From NCBI GenBank assembly GCA_012974475.1, contig JAAXQD010000048.1, forward strand, positions 1 to 8,629: 8,629 nucleotides of DNA, given 5' to 3'. This stretch comes from Desulfobacterales bacterium (GTDB taxonomy: Bacteria > Desulfobacterota > Desulfobacteria > Desulfobacterales > UBA11574). The notes beneath the pieces are model-generated. The model was given only the letters and a program-made list of their open reading frames with translations, made no database searches and was not told the DNA's origin. The first letter of the stretch is position 1; each line of letters starts with the position of its first letter. Shown piece after piece: positions 1 to 6,566 of this stretch. A program made the position numbers and the translations under genes.

Positions 1-1
1 C

Positions 2-1828
2 AACTATATCGATTATTTGGTGAGTCTCCCCTGGCACAAAATGACCGATGACCACCTTGATATTAAACGGGCCGAGTCGATTCTCAATGAAGATCATTTT
101 GGACTCACCAAAATAAAAGACCGGATTTTAGAGCATCTTGCAGTCAGAGTATTGAAAATGTCCCGCCAGCATAAAGTGCTGGTGGTGGATGATGAAAAGA
201 TTACCCGTCAGAATCTTGAGCATGTTTTTAAAAAAGACGGTTATTACGTCAATACCGCTTCCGACGGAGCAGAAGCGTTGAATTTTCTGGAAGAAAGCGC
301 CTTTGATGTTATCGTAACGGATCTTAAAATGGGCAAAGTCGATGGTATGGAGGTCCTTGAAAAGGCCAAGGAGGTCAACCCAAGTACCGAAGTGGTTATC
401 ATCACCGGATATGCCACGGTGTCCACGGCCATTGAGGCCATGAAGAAGGGATCGTACCACTATCTGACGAAGCCGTTAAAGCTCAATGAAATCCGGTCAA
501 CCATTGAGAAAGCGTTGTTCAAGAAAAAGGTCCGGTTGGAGCCAAAGGGTCCGGTGATTTGTTTTGCCGGACCGCCGGGAACCGGAAAAACCTCCTTGGG
601 AATGTCCATCGCCAAGAGTTTGGAACGGAAATTCGTCCGTATATCTCTAGCCGGCATGAAAGATGAGGCTGAAATAAGGGGGCATCGAAAAAGCTATGTC
701 GGTGCTTTGCCGGGGAGGATTATCCAGGAAATTCGCCGTGCGGAAACCAAGAATCCACTGATTATGCTCGATGAAATCGACAAAATCGGCCGGGATTTCA
801 AGGGAGATCCGGCGGCAGCGTTACTGGAAGTCCTCGACCCGGAGCAGAATCCGCATTTTGTGGATCATTACCTGGATGTTCCCTTTGACCTGTCTCATGT
901 CATGTTCATTGCCACCGCAAACGCACTGGACCTGATTCCCGGACCGCTACTGGACCGTCTAGAGGTGATTACCCTGCTGGGATATACGGAAGAAGAAAAA
1001 GTCAAAATCGCTACACACTATTTAATACCTAAAGAAGTCGAAGAAGCCGGACTTTCCGACACCCCGCCTGTTTTTACTTCAGAGGCAATCCGCAAAATCA
1101 TAAGAGAATATACCCGGGAAGCAGGATTGAGAAACATCAAGCGACAAATTGCTTCCATCTGCCGCAAAATTGTTCGTGAAACCTTGCGCAAGACTAAAAC
1201 AGGCCCACCAACCACGATTACTCCTGAGATTGTAGAAAATCTTTTGGGGCCCAGAAAGTTTTATTTCGAAGTCGCTGAAGCACAAGATCGGATCGGTGTA
1301 ACCACAGGGCTGGCGTGGACCGAGGCGGGGGGGCAGATCATGTTCATCGAGGCCGCAAAAATGAAGGGGAAGGGGAATCTCATTTTAACCGGTTCATTGG
1401 GTGACGTGATGAAGGAATCCGCCCAGGCAGCCATGAGTTATATCCGCAGCCATGCCGATTCCATAAATATTTCTGAAAACATATTCGAAACACACGACAT
1501 CCATATTCACGTACCAGCAGGCGCCATTCCCAAAGATGGCCCATCCGCCGGCCTGACCATCGCCGTTGCGCTGATTTCTTTGCTGACGGAGCGTCCCTGT
1601 AAAAGAGACGTTGCACTGACAGGTGAATTGACGTTAACCGGCAGAATTCTTCCTGTGGGGGGCGTAAAAGAAAAAGTTCTTGCAGCTCACAGAGCAGGGG
1701 TAAAATCGGTGGTTTTTCCTGCCAAAAACGAAGCCGACATCAAAGATATTTCCGAAGATGTTAAAAAAGATTTGAATATTATCACCATTGATGAACTATC
1801 GGAGGTCATAGACCTGGTTCTAAAGTAA
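2..1828 (+). CDS. lon: LonA ATP-dependent protease with an internal response-regulator receiver domain (5'-truncated by window edge)
   Basis: This is a cytoplasmic AAA+ serine protease that unfolds and degrades regulatory or damaged proteins. The reading frame is open to the window edge (N-Y-I-D-Y-L precedes the SLPW motif), so the substrate-binding N domain lies outside. Residues here count from the TTG at 17, which is internal and not the true start. The end of the helical region is at about 1-47, a receiver domain at 52-168, and Walker A GPPGTGKT at 185-192. Walker B LIMLDEID is at 248-255, the arginine-finger region LLDR at 311-314, and the DGPSAG catalytic Ser at S510. The catalytic Lys is K553; the 43-residue gap to S510 matches E. 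coli S679/K722. Every catalytic element appears intact, so the enzyme should be active. In ordinary LonA the LAVR helix runs within a few residues into KGP-[IV]-C; here about 130 residues intervene. The gene is convergent with mdh. The LonA assignment is secure; the effect of the insert is inference. Confidence 0.96.
   Translation, partial: NYIDYLVSLPWHKMTDDHLDIKRAESILNEDHFGLTKIKDRILEHLAVRVLKMSRQHKVLVVDDEKITRQNLEHVFKKDGYYVNTASDGAEALNFLEESAFDVIVTDLKMGKVDGMEVLEKAKEVNPSTEVVIITGYATVSTAIEAMKKGSYHYLTKPLKLNEIRSTIEKALFKKKVRLEPKGPVICFAGPPGTGKTSLGMSIAKSLERKFVRISLAGMKDEAEIRGHRKSYVGALPGRIIQEIRRAETKNPLIMLDEIDKIGRDFKGDPAAALLEVLDPEQNPHFVDHYLDVPFDLSHVMFIATANALDLIPGPLLDRLEVITLLGYTEEEKVKIATHYLIPKEVEEAGLSDTPPVFTSEAIRKIIREYTREAGLRNIKRQIASICRKIVRETLRKTKTGPPTTITPEIVENLLGPRKFYFEVAEAQDRIGVTTGLAWTEAGGQIMFIEAAKMKGKGNLILTGSLGDVMKESAQAAMSYIRSHADSINISENIFETHDIHIHVPAGAIPKDGPSAGLTIAVALISLLTERPCKRDVALTGELTLTGRILPVGGVKEKVLAAHRAGVKSVVFPAKNEADIKDISEDVKKDLNIITIDELSEVIDLVLK
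170..520 (+). other. NtrC-type receiver (REC) domain inserted in lon
   Basis: The receiver has all its key residues. In the numbering from TTG 17 these are the acidic pair D58/D59 in VVDDE, the phospho-acceptor D102 in VTDLKM, the switch T130 in IITGYAT and K152 in the TKP motif. The GYATVSTAIEAMKKG stretch is typical of NtrC-family receivers. The domain runs in frame into LonA sequence on both sides, so it is neither a frameshift nor a separate gene. It lies between the helical stalk and the ATPase core, where phosphorylation could alter coupling of substrate engagement to ATP hydrolysis. That functional reading is inference. No histidine kinase gene lies in the window. Confidence 0.95.
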
Positions 1829-1871
1829 AACAAAGGACCGAACCTCGGGGGCTGCACCTCATACTCAGGAG

Positions 1872-1913
1872 CAAAAAAAGAAAGCGGTCAACCCGTTAAA
1901 TGGCCTAACCGCT
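1872..1913 (-). terminator. Probable intrinsic terminator of mdh
   Basis: On the minus strand a hairpin with 6-bp AGCGGT/ACCGCT arms (1908-1913 and 1883-1888) is followed by a T-rich run (TTCTTTTTTTGC, complement of 1871-1882). It lies about 108 bases past the mdh stop, in the right orientation for mdh. The 19-nt loop is long, though some inner pairing is possible. In the lon direction the hairpin is followed by CCCC and a long A run, so it is a poor terminator for lon. Confidence 0.6.
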
Positions 1914-2021
1914 CCCCAAAAAAAAGATATTTTTTGTCTCAAAAGTGCTAAAGACACAGACCCAACGCCGCGACTTCGGGCAAGTGTCATGATGTAAAGG
2001 CAAATTGTACCGTAAAAATGG

Positions 2022-2954
2022 TTACGACAGTTTTTTCAACAATTCCTTAAGTTCTCTCACCGCATCGGCTGATTTTTCAAGTGCGGCCTTCTCTTCGGCT
2101 GTAAGGGTGATTTCAATGATTTCCTCAACACCGTTTGCACCCAATTTCACAGGAACACCGATGAAAAGATCGTTGAACCCATATTCACCTTCAAGGTAGA
2201 CCGCGCAGGGCAGGATTTTCTTTCTGTCTTTGAGAATCGATTCAGCCATTTCGACAGCTGCAGAAGCCGGTGCATAAAAGGCACTTCCTGTTTTAAGAAG
2301 TTTAACAATTTCAGCTCCGCCATTGGCGGTTCTTTCCACCAGTGCGTCGATTCTTTCCTTTGAAAGCAATTCTGTAATGGGAATCCCGGCGACGGTAGAA
2401 TAACGGGGTAGGGGCACCATGGTATCGCCATGTCCGCCGAGAACAAATGCTGTGGTATTTTCAACGGAAACATTTAGTTCCATTGCAATAAAAGTTCTGA
2501 ATCGTGCTGAATCGAGCACACCGGCCATACCGATGACCCTATTTTTAGGGAAGCCGCTGGTTTCATAGGCAACGTGACACATGGCATCAAGGGGATTGCT
2601 GACGATAATAAGTACGGCATCCGGAGACTGTTCCGCCACCTGTTGGGTGACATTTTTCATAATTCCCGCATTGGTGCTCAAGAGGTCATCCCGGCTCATA
2701 CCGGGTTTTCTGGGTATGCCGGCGGTAATAATAACAATATCCGAGTTGGCTGATGCTGCATAATCGTTTGAACCGGTTGGGTGGGCATCGTGCTTTTCAA
2801 TGGGCGCTGCCTCGGCAAGATCCAGGGCTTTACCTTGGGGAAGACCATCAACAATATCCACCAAAACGACATCGCATAATTCTTTTTCTGCAAGCCTTTG
2901 TGCTGCAGTGGCACCTACATTGCCGGCTCCTACAACGGTTACTTTTTTGTCCAT
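2022..2954 (-). CDS. mdh: Malate dehydrogenase, NAD-dependent (LDH-like type)
   Basis: It catalyses reversible oxidation of malate to oxaloacetate with NAD in the cytoplasmic TCA cycle. The 310 residues match the LDH-like MDH group. The Rossmann motif GAGNVG is at 9-14, and the acidic residue that favours NAD over NADP is D33 in LVDIVDG. The substrate arginines are R82 (GIPRKPG) and R88, with N120 in VSNPLD. R151 lies in LDSARFR and the catalytic H175 in GGHGDTMVP. An arginine at 82, rather than the glutamine of lactate dehydrogenases, is what identifies malate as the substrate. The ATG at 2954 is preceded by a strong Shine-Dalgarno AAGGAG (2961-2966, complement) six bases away. It is probably monocistronic: lon converges on its 3' end and the TPR gene diverges from its 5' end. 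Nothing in the protein looks damaged. Confidence 0.97.
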   Translation of the reverse strand: MDKKVTVVGAGNVGATAAQRLAEKELCDVVLVDIVDGLPQGKALDLAEAAPIEKHDAHPTGSNDYAASANSDIVIITAGIPRKPGMSRDDLLSTNAGIMKNVTQQVAEQSPDAVLIIVSNPLDAMCHVAYETSGFPKNRVIGMAGVLDSARFRTFIAMELNVSVENTTAFVLGGHGDTMVPLPRYSTVAGIPITELLSKERIDALVERTANGGAEIVKLLKTGSAFYAPASAAVEMAESILKDRKKILPCAVYLEGEYGFNDLFIGVPVKLGANGVEEIIEITLTAEEKAALEKSADAVRELKELLKKLS

Positions 2955-3054
2955 ATCATTCTCCTTCTGTTGTTTTTATGGATTAACATTTTTCAACAAT
3001 AAAATTCTATTACTGGGTTCTTCGGTTTTTGCATTCATTGTGGGATGCTTCTTG

Positions 3055-3072
3055 TTGAGGTGTTTTCCTCAA
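3055..3072 (-). repeat. Perfect 6-bp inverted repeat in the mdh upstream region
   Basis: TTGAGG (3055-3060) and CCTCAA (3067-3072) are exact inverted copies separated by six bases. If the TATAAT at 3078-3083 is the mdh -10 box, transcription would start near 3071 and this hairpin would form the extreme 5' end of the mdh mRNA. It could instead be an operator. The pairing is visible; the role is inference. Confidence 0.5.
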
Positions 3073-3077
3073 ATGCG

Positions 3078-3105
3078 ATTATAAAACAATTTTGATAACA
3101 CAAAA
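3078..3105 (-). promoter_or_regulatory. Candidate mdh promoter
   Basis: On the minus strand there is a perfect TATAAT (complement of 3078-3083). Sixteen bases upstream is only a weak -35, TTTTGT (3100-3105). A second minus-strand TTGACA (complement of 3114-3119) has only ATCAAA at a 17-base spacing, so it makes a poorer promoter. Either would leave a leader of over 100 bases ahead of the mdh ATG. Confidence 0.35.
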
Positions 3106-3152
3106 TCGTTTGTTGTCAACCTATTTTATATGTCGATCTATTCCCCTTGTTG

Positions 3153-3180
3153 TTGACACAATCAATTGAAACAGGATAAA
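3153..3180 (+). promoter_or_regulatory. Sigma70-type promoter for the TPR gene
   Basis: A consensus -35 TTGACA (3153-3158) is followed after 16 bases by GATAAA (3175-3180). Transcription would start near 3187. This places the possible TTG start at 3166 inside the promoter spacer and favours the ATG at 3208 as the true start. Confidence 0.5.
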
Positions 3181-3207
3181 AAGTTTAAAAAAGGTCGAAA
3201 GTTGCCC

Positions 3208-4191
3208 ATGAATATCGCAAAGCAAATTAAAACGCTGTTACAGGAAGCCGAGTTGTATCATTCTCAGGGATTGTTGGACGAGGCGTTGGTGAAATACCAC
3301 CATGCAGAAGACCTGATACAAAGGCATGAACAACTCAAGAACAGATTAAAACTGATTGACGCTGTCTCCAAAAAAATTCAACACTTAAAAAATGAAATTC
3401 AGCGCATCGAAAATGCGCCCAAAAGACCTGAAGTCTCAGCCAAAAAACAAGACCTGATCAAAAAACTGTTCACGTTAACGCCGAACATGAGCGAGGACGC
3501 AAGCGCCCTTGAAGGCGCAGTCGCTTTGGCAAAGTTCGGCCAGTTTAAAAGAGCAATATTAGAATTTAAAGCGTTGTTGAAAAAAGATTCACTCCAAGTT
3601 GCTGCAGCCAAGAATATCATAAGATGCCACATGGCCCTTTCTTCAGTGGATGATGCCGTCGCTGAATATGACCAATGGCTCTCAGAAAATATTTTTCTTC
3701 CAAATCAACTGCAAAGACTTCGGACTTTTTTCGAAAATGTGCTGAACAAAGAGGGCATTGATAAAATACTTCCCCAGATCAAAATGTCCGCAGATGATGT
3801 GGAAACCATAATCCATATCCCTGAAGTTCATCACGTTAAGGCTCAGACATATGAGGATGATCGATTAAAAAATGAAGAAGTTAAGATTGAAGACGATGAA
3901 GATCTCGACATCAATTCAATCGGAATAACCTTTGACAGTGGTCCTCTTAAAGAGCAGGTGTTTGAATTTAAAGTAAGGTTCCAGTTAGGAAATGTCGTCA
4001 GCCTGCTGATTTCAGGCAGGGAAAAAGATTTGATCGAAAAATTTAAAGTCGGAACGACGATCAATGATGTTCAATATTATTCGAATATTGCTTTTTTCAA
4101 TGGTTCAGGTTTAATTGCGTCGGTAAAGAAAATTAAAATCGGCCCGATGCGTGGAGATTATTGTGTGGATATTGAGGCCGCAATAAGTTAA
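3208..4191 (+). CDS. TPR/coiled-coil protein with an unrecognised C-terminal beta-rich domain
   Basis: I cannot name this protein. From ATG 3208 (327 residues) a TPR-like helical pair is seen at about 14-40 (AELYHSQGLLDEALVKY), a charged coiled-coil stretch at about 38-68, and further TPR-like units at about 101-127 (AKFGQFKRAILEFKALL) and 130-160. An acidic linker spans 225-235 (KIEDDEDLD). The C-terminal domain at about 245-327 alternates hydrophobic and polar residues as in beta strands and carries a GPMRGDY motif. No signal peptide or membrane segment is visible, so it is probably cytoplasmic. The ATG is chosen over TTG 3166 because a promoter overlaps the latter; AAGG at 3191-3194 is a weak ribosome site 13 bases upstream. 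TPR units suggest scaffolding, and its place beside the GTPase, DUF4388 and PilZ genes suggests it serves the same pathway. A divergent PilZ-like barrel at the C-terminus is possible but unproven. Confidence 0.85.
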   Translation: MNIAKQIKTLLQEAELYHSQGLLDEALVKYHHAEDLIQRHEQLKNRLKLIDAVSKKIQHLKNEIQRIENAPKRPEVSAKKQDLIKKLFTLTPNMSEDASALEGAVALAKFGQFKRAILEFKALLKKDSLQVAAAKNIIRCHMALSSVDDAVAEYDQWLSENIFLPNQLQRLRTFFENVLNKEGIDKILPQIKMSADDVETIIHIPEVHHVKAQTYEDDRLKNEEVKIEDDEDLDINSIGITFDSGPLKEQVFEFKVRFQLGNVVSLLISGREKDLIEKFKVGTTINDVQYYSNIAFFNGSGLIASVKKIKIGPMRGDYCVDIEAAIS

Positions 4192-4260
4192 GCCACATGT
4201 CCAAAAGGCAGCGAGATACTTAAGTCGGTATTTGCAGAGAAGCATTGCGGAAGAAAGGCC

Positions 4261-4289
4261 TTGAAAAATTTGAGTAAATTTGGTAAAAT
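4261..4289 (+). promoter_or_regulatory. Sigma70-type promoter for the MglA-like GTPase gene
   Basis: TTGAAA (4261-4266), a 17-base spacer and TAAAAT (4284-4289) form a near-consensus promoter. The predicted start near 4296 leaves a leader of about 60 bases before the ATG at 4357. Two copies of AAATTTG (4266-4272 and 4276-4282) lie one helical turn apart in the spacer. The 165-base gap from the TPR gene fits independent expression of the GTPase and the genes after it. Confidence 0.6.
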
Positions 4290-4356
4290 AGCATTTTTAA
4301 AGACATACTGCGCGGGCTTAACATGCACTAAATTTTATAGGTGGAGCTGATCATCA

Positions 4357-4971
4357 ATGGCTATTTTTAATTTTAAAAAGAGGGAGATCGAGTGTAAAAT
4401 TGTTTATTACGGTCCTGGAAGATGCGGCAAAACAACCAATATGGAATACATTTTTAAGACCTTCAAGAAACAGGTCGTCGGTGAGATGGTCTCAATTGAT
4501 ACTGAAGGTGACCGGACCCTTTTTTTCGATTTTCTTCCCATGGGACTTGGGAGGATAAAAGGATTCGATATAAAACTTCAAGTGTATACCGTTCCCGGGC
4601 AGGTTCAATACCGATCTACTAGAAAACTGGTTTTAAAAGGTGTTGACGGTATTATTTTTGTCGCCGATTCACTGGCGGTCAGACGCGAAAAAAACATGGT
4701 CTCCTTGAAAGACCTGCAACATAATTTAAAAGAATATGGTCTTAACATTTTTAAAATCCCTCTTGTTATGCAGCATAACAAGAGGGACCTTGCCGGACAG
4801 GGCTTTCCGATTATGTCTGTTGAACAGATGGAGAAGGATTTAAACAGACAGCTCAAAGTCCCTTCTTTTCCAGCCAGTGCAATTATAGGCCAGGGCGTTG
4901 GGACAACTTTAAAGGAATGCCTGAAGTTAACATTGATATCATTTAGAAAAAATTTAAAATTAGGACGTTAG
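4357..4971 (+). CDS. MglA-family Ras-like small GTPase
   Basis: This is a bacterial small GTPase of the MglA group; in Myxococcus xanthus MglA sets the leading pole for motility when GTP-bound. The 204 residues show the P-loop GPGRCGKT at 19-26, DRTLFFDFLP at 52-61, TVPGQ at 78-82 and the guanine-specificity NKRD at 141-144. As in MglA, the switch II motif has Thr in place of the usual Asp. G21, R53, T78 and Q82 fall at the positions I recall for the functional residues of M. xanthus MglA, including the intrinsic arginine finger R53 and catalytic Q82, so GTPase chemistry should be conserved. The AGGTGGAG ribosome site at 4339-4346 supports the ATG. The next gene begins 9 bases after the stop, so the two are likely cotranscribed. 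No MglB/Roadblock GAP is in the window. A perfect palindrome lies at 4757-4787. MglA family membership is firm; a motility role here is inferred. Confidence 0.94.
   Translation: MAIFNFKKREIECKIVYYGPGRCGKTTNMEYIFKTFKKQVVGEMVSIDTEGDRTLFFDFLPMGLGRIKGFDIKLQVYTVPGQVQYRSTRKLVLKGVDGIIFVADSLAVRREKNMVSLKDLQHNLKEYGLNIFKIPLVMQHNKRDLAGQGFPIMSVEQMEKDLNRQLKVPSFPASAIIGQGVGTTLKECLKLTLISFRKNLKLGR
4757..4787. repeat. Perfect 31-bp palindrome (15-1-15) within the GTPase gene
   Basis: The left arm TCCCTCTTGTTATGC (4757-4771) and right arm (4773-4787) are exact reverse complements around A4772. As RNA it would form a stem of 13-14 bp with a 3-5 base loop. It encodes the strand leading into, and including, the NKRD motif (I-P-L-V-M-Q-H-N-K-R-D). 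On the minus strand it is followed by ATTTTAAAAATG, which resembles an antisense intrinsic terminator; on the plus strand no T run follows. The symmetry is directly visible; the function is unknown. Confidence 0.9.
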
Positions 4972-4980
4972 ATAGTATAA

Positions 4981-6162
4981 ATGGGCGATTTTGTTCTAGC
5001 CGGCAATATGGATTTTCTGAGCTTGGGTGATGTTTTGCAACTCCTCGGCTCAAATTCAAGTACAGGTGTTTTGCGCATTCGGAGTAAATATGCTCAGGAA
5101 CCGGGTTTAATATATTTTATTAATGGCAATCCCGTTAATGCCTCGGCAGGTCCGTTGACCGGCCTTGATGCCGTTAACGCACTTTTTGGTTGGGTGGATG
5201 GCGAATTTGAATTCAGCGAAAAAAATATTCGCCGTAAAAATGTTATTAAAAAGAGCCGGATGCAAATTATTCTTGACTGTTTAAGCAGGCTGGATGACGG
5301 GGAGATAGAACGATTGGGCCCTGTATCATTCCCCGTAAAGAAAAAAAGTTCTTCAGAAAAAGAATCGACACTGCCCGTCATAAAAGGGCCGCTTATCGAT
5401 TATTCGTATGTGGTCGATGAAGAAGAGGCACGGGCCGGCAACAAGATTGTCGCACAAGGAAAACATGGCGGCTGGTTATGGGTGATACTTGAAGGTGTGG
5501 CAGAAATTATCAGAGAAACTCCTAAGGGTCCTTTGAAAATACTCAGAATCGGTGAAGGTGCGTTTATCGGGAGCATCGCTTCATTTCTATTGTTGGAAGG
5601 AACGGTTCGAAGTGCTGCAATTCGTGCAGTGGAAAACGTACAGTTGGGCGTACTCGACTCGCGGCGTCTTTCCATCGATTTTTTGAGGATGTCCAACCCC
5701 TTTAGAAGCCTTGCAATCAGTCTTGACAAGCGGTTAAAACAGGTCACCGATATGGCGGTTAATATTCATCTGGAAAAGATTCGTATCGAAGACTACATTA
5801 ACGGTAAAAATCAGCTGATTGCCCAGGGTGACAGCGAAGCGGATTTATATCAAATCACAGAAGGGGATGCCCATATTGTCCGACACACTGAAAATGGTTA
5901 TGTGCCATTGGCGAATCTTCACTCCGGAGATTTTTTCGGAAATGTCTCGTTTCTTGATTTAGGGCAAGAACCTTATCAGGCTTCGGTCTTCGCTTCAGAG
6001 GACCTCAAAATAACCAAAATCGATCCTGACATTCTGCAGGAAGAGCACAATTGCCTTTCACCCACATTTAAAAATTTTATAGAACATCTCGCAACGTGCG
6101 TATCGGTGACCACCATGCTAGCTTGTGAATTCCATAAAAAAACCGGCGATAAAGGACCGTAG
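4981..6162 (+). CDS. DUF4388 (PATAN-like) protein with two cyclic-nucleotide-binding-type domains
   Basis: The 393-residue protein has an N-terminal DUF4388 module at about 1-112 (LSLGDVLQLLGSN, STGVLRI, YFINGNPVNA, DGEFEF), a type found in bacterial signalling proteins such as cyanobacterial PatA. Two CNB-type beta rolls follow, at about 136-255 and 265-378. Their phosphate-binding cassettes are degenerate: the first reads FIGSIASF with R210-S-A, the second FGNVSFLDL with Y332-Q-A. The usual Glu is Ser or Asn, and the second lacks the Arg. Canonical cAMP/cGMP binding is therefore doubtful, and the folds may bind another ligand or a protein. No HTH follows, so it is not a CRP-type transcription factor. 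It starts 9 bases after the GTPase stop, with a weak AGGA (4962-4965) upstream; translational coupling is likely. Tight linkage to the MglA-like gene suggests it is an effector, GAP-like regulator or scaffold for the GTPase, which is inference. Confidence 0.88.
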   Translation: MGDFVLAGNMDFLSLGDVLQLLGSNSSTGVLRIRSKYAQEPGLIYFINGNPVNASAGPLTGLDAVNALFGWVDGEFEFSEKNIRRKNVIKKSRMQIILDCLSRLDDGEIERLGPVSFPVKKKSSSEKESTLPVIKGPLIDYSYVVDEEEARAGNKIVAQGKHGGWLWVILEGVAEIIRETPKGPLKILRIGEGAFIGSIASFLLLEGTVRSAAIRAVENVQLGVLDSRRLSIDFLRMSNPFRSLAISLDKRLKQVTDMAVNIHLEKIRIEDYINGKNQLIAQGDSEADLYQITEGDAHIVRHTENGYVPLANLHSGDFFGNVSFLDLGQEPYQASVFASEDLKITKIDPDILQEEHNCLSPTFKNFIEHLATCVSVTTMLACEFHKKTGDKGP

Positions 6163-6221
6163 AAATAGTGTTTTAATGCACGTAAGATTAATTTTTAACA
6201 AAACCGTATTGGGTGAATACC

Positions 6222-6566
6222 ATGACGATAAACGAAAGAAGACATCATCCAAGAATCAGTGCTCTCAATTTGATATCATACAATTGTATTGATGAAACTG
6301 AGCAAATTGTGGCCCAGGGAATGGGAAGGACTTTAAATGTCAGTGAAGGCGGAATTTTGCTTGAAACGCACACTCCCATTGACCCCAAAAATACCATCGC
6401 GCTGGCCATAGGTCTTGAAGATGATCTGATCGACATTAAAGGGAAGGTTGTTTTCTCCATATCCGGCAAAGATGAAAAATTTGAAGCCGGAATCGAATTC
6501 CTTGAAATGCCGGAATCGACATTCGATATTTTAAAAAAATTTATCAAAGCATTTTCAGAGCAATAA
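6222..6566 (+). CDS. Single-domain PilZ protein (c-di-GMP receptor)
   Basis: The 114-residue protein is essentially one PilZ domain. Both c-di-GMP contact motifs are present: RxxxR at R7-R11 (RHHPR) and NxSxxG at N39-G44 (NVSEGG). The following strands end in EAGIEFLEM, where the family usually has a G-[IV]-x-F ending. With the full signature it should bind c-di-GMP, unlike degenerate PilZ proteins, and act as a small adaptor on a motility, secretion or polysaccharide target. I chose the ATG at 6222, with GGGTG at 6211-6215 as its best ribosome site; an in-frame GTG at 6213 would add three residues. It lies 59 bases after the DUF4388-CNB gene with no clear terminator between, so it probably belongs to the GTPase operon and links it to c-di-GMP signalling. 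Confidence 0.9.
   Translation: MTINERRHHPRISALNLISYNCIDETEQIVAQGMGRTLNVSEGGILLETHTPIDPKNTIALAIGLEDDLIDIKGKVVFSISGKDEKFEAGIEFLEMPESTFDILKKFIKAFSEQ

Noticed and set aside
1953..1988. GACAC/GTGTC inverted repeat between lon and mdh
   Set aside because: It is only five base pairs around a 26-base loop with no T tract in either direction.
2690..2709. CCCGG/CCGGG hairpin followed by TTTT, antisense to mdh
   Set aside because: The 5-bp stem and short T run inside a conserved coding region are too weak to call a terminator.
2022..2954. Lactate dehydrogenase as an alternative for the dehydrogenase gene
   Set aside because: R82 at the specificity position and overall similarity point to the LDH-like malate dehydrogenase group.
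3166..3207. TTG-initiated 14-residue N-terminal extension of the TPR protein
   Set aside because: The TTG sits within the -35/-10 spacer of the best promoter, so it would not be on the mRNA; the ATG at 3208 fits better.
6486..6519. Direct repeat GCCGGAATCGA (6486-6496 and 6509-6519) in the PilZ gene
   Set aside because: The copies are in different reading frames, only 11 bases long, with no further copies noticed; probably coincidence.
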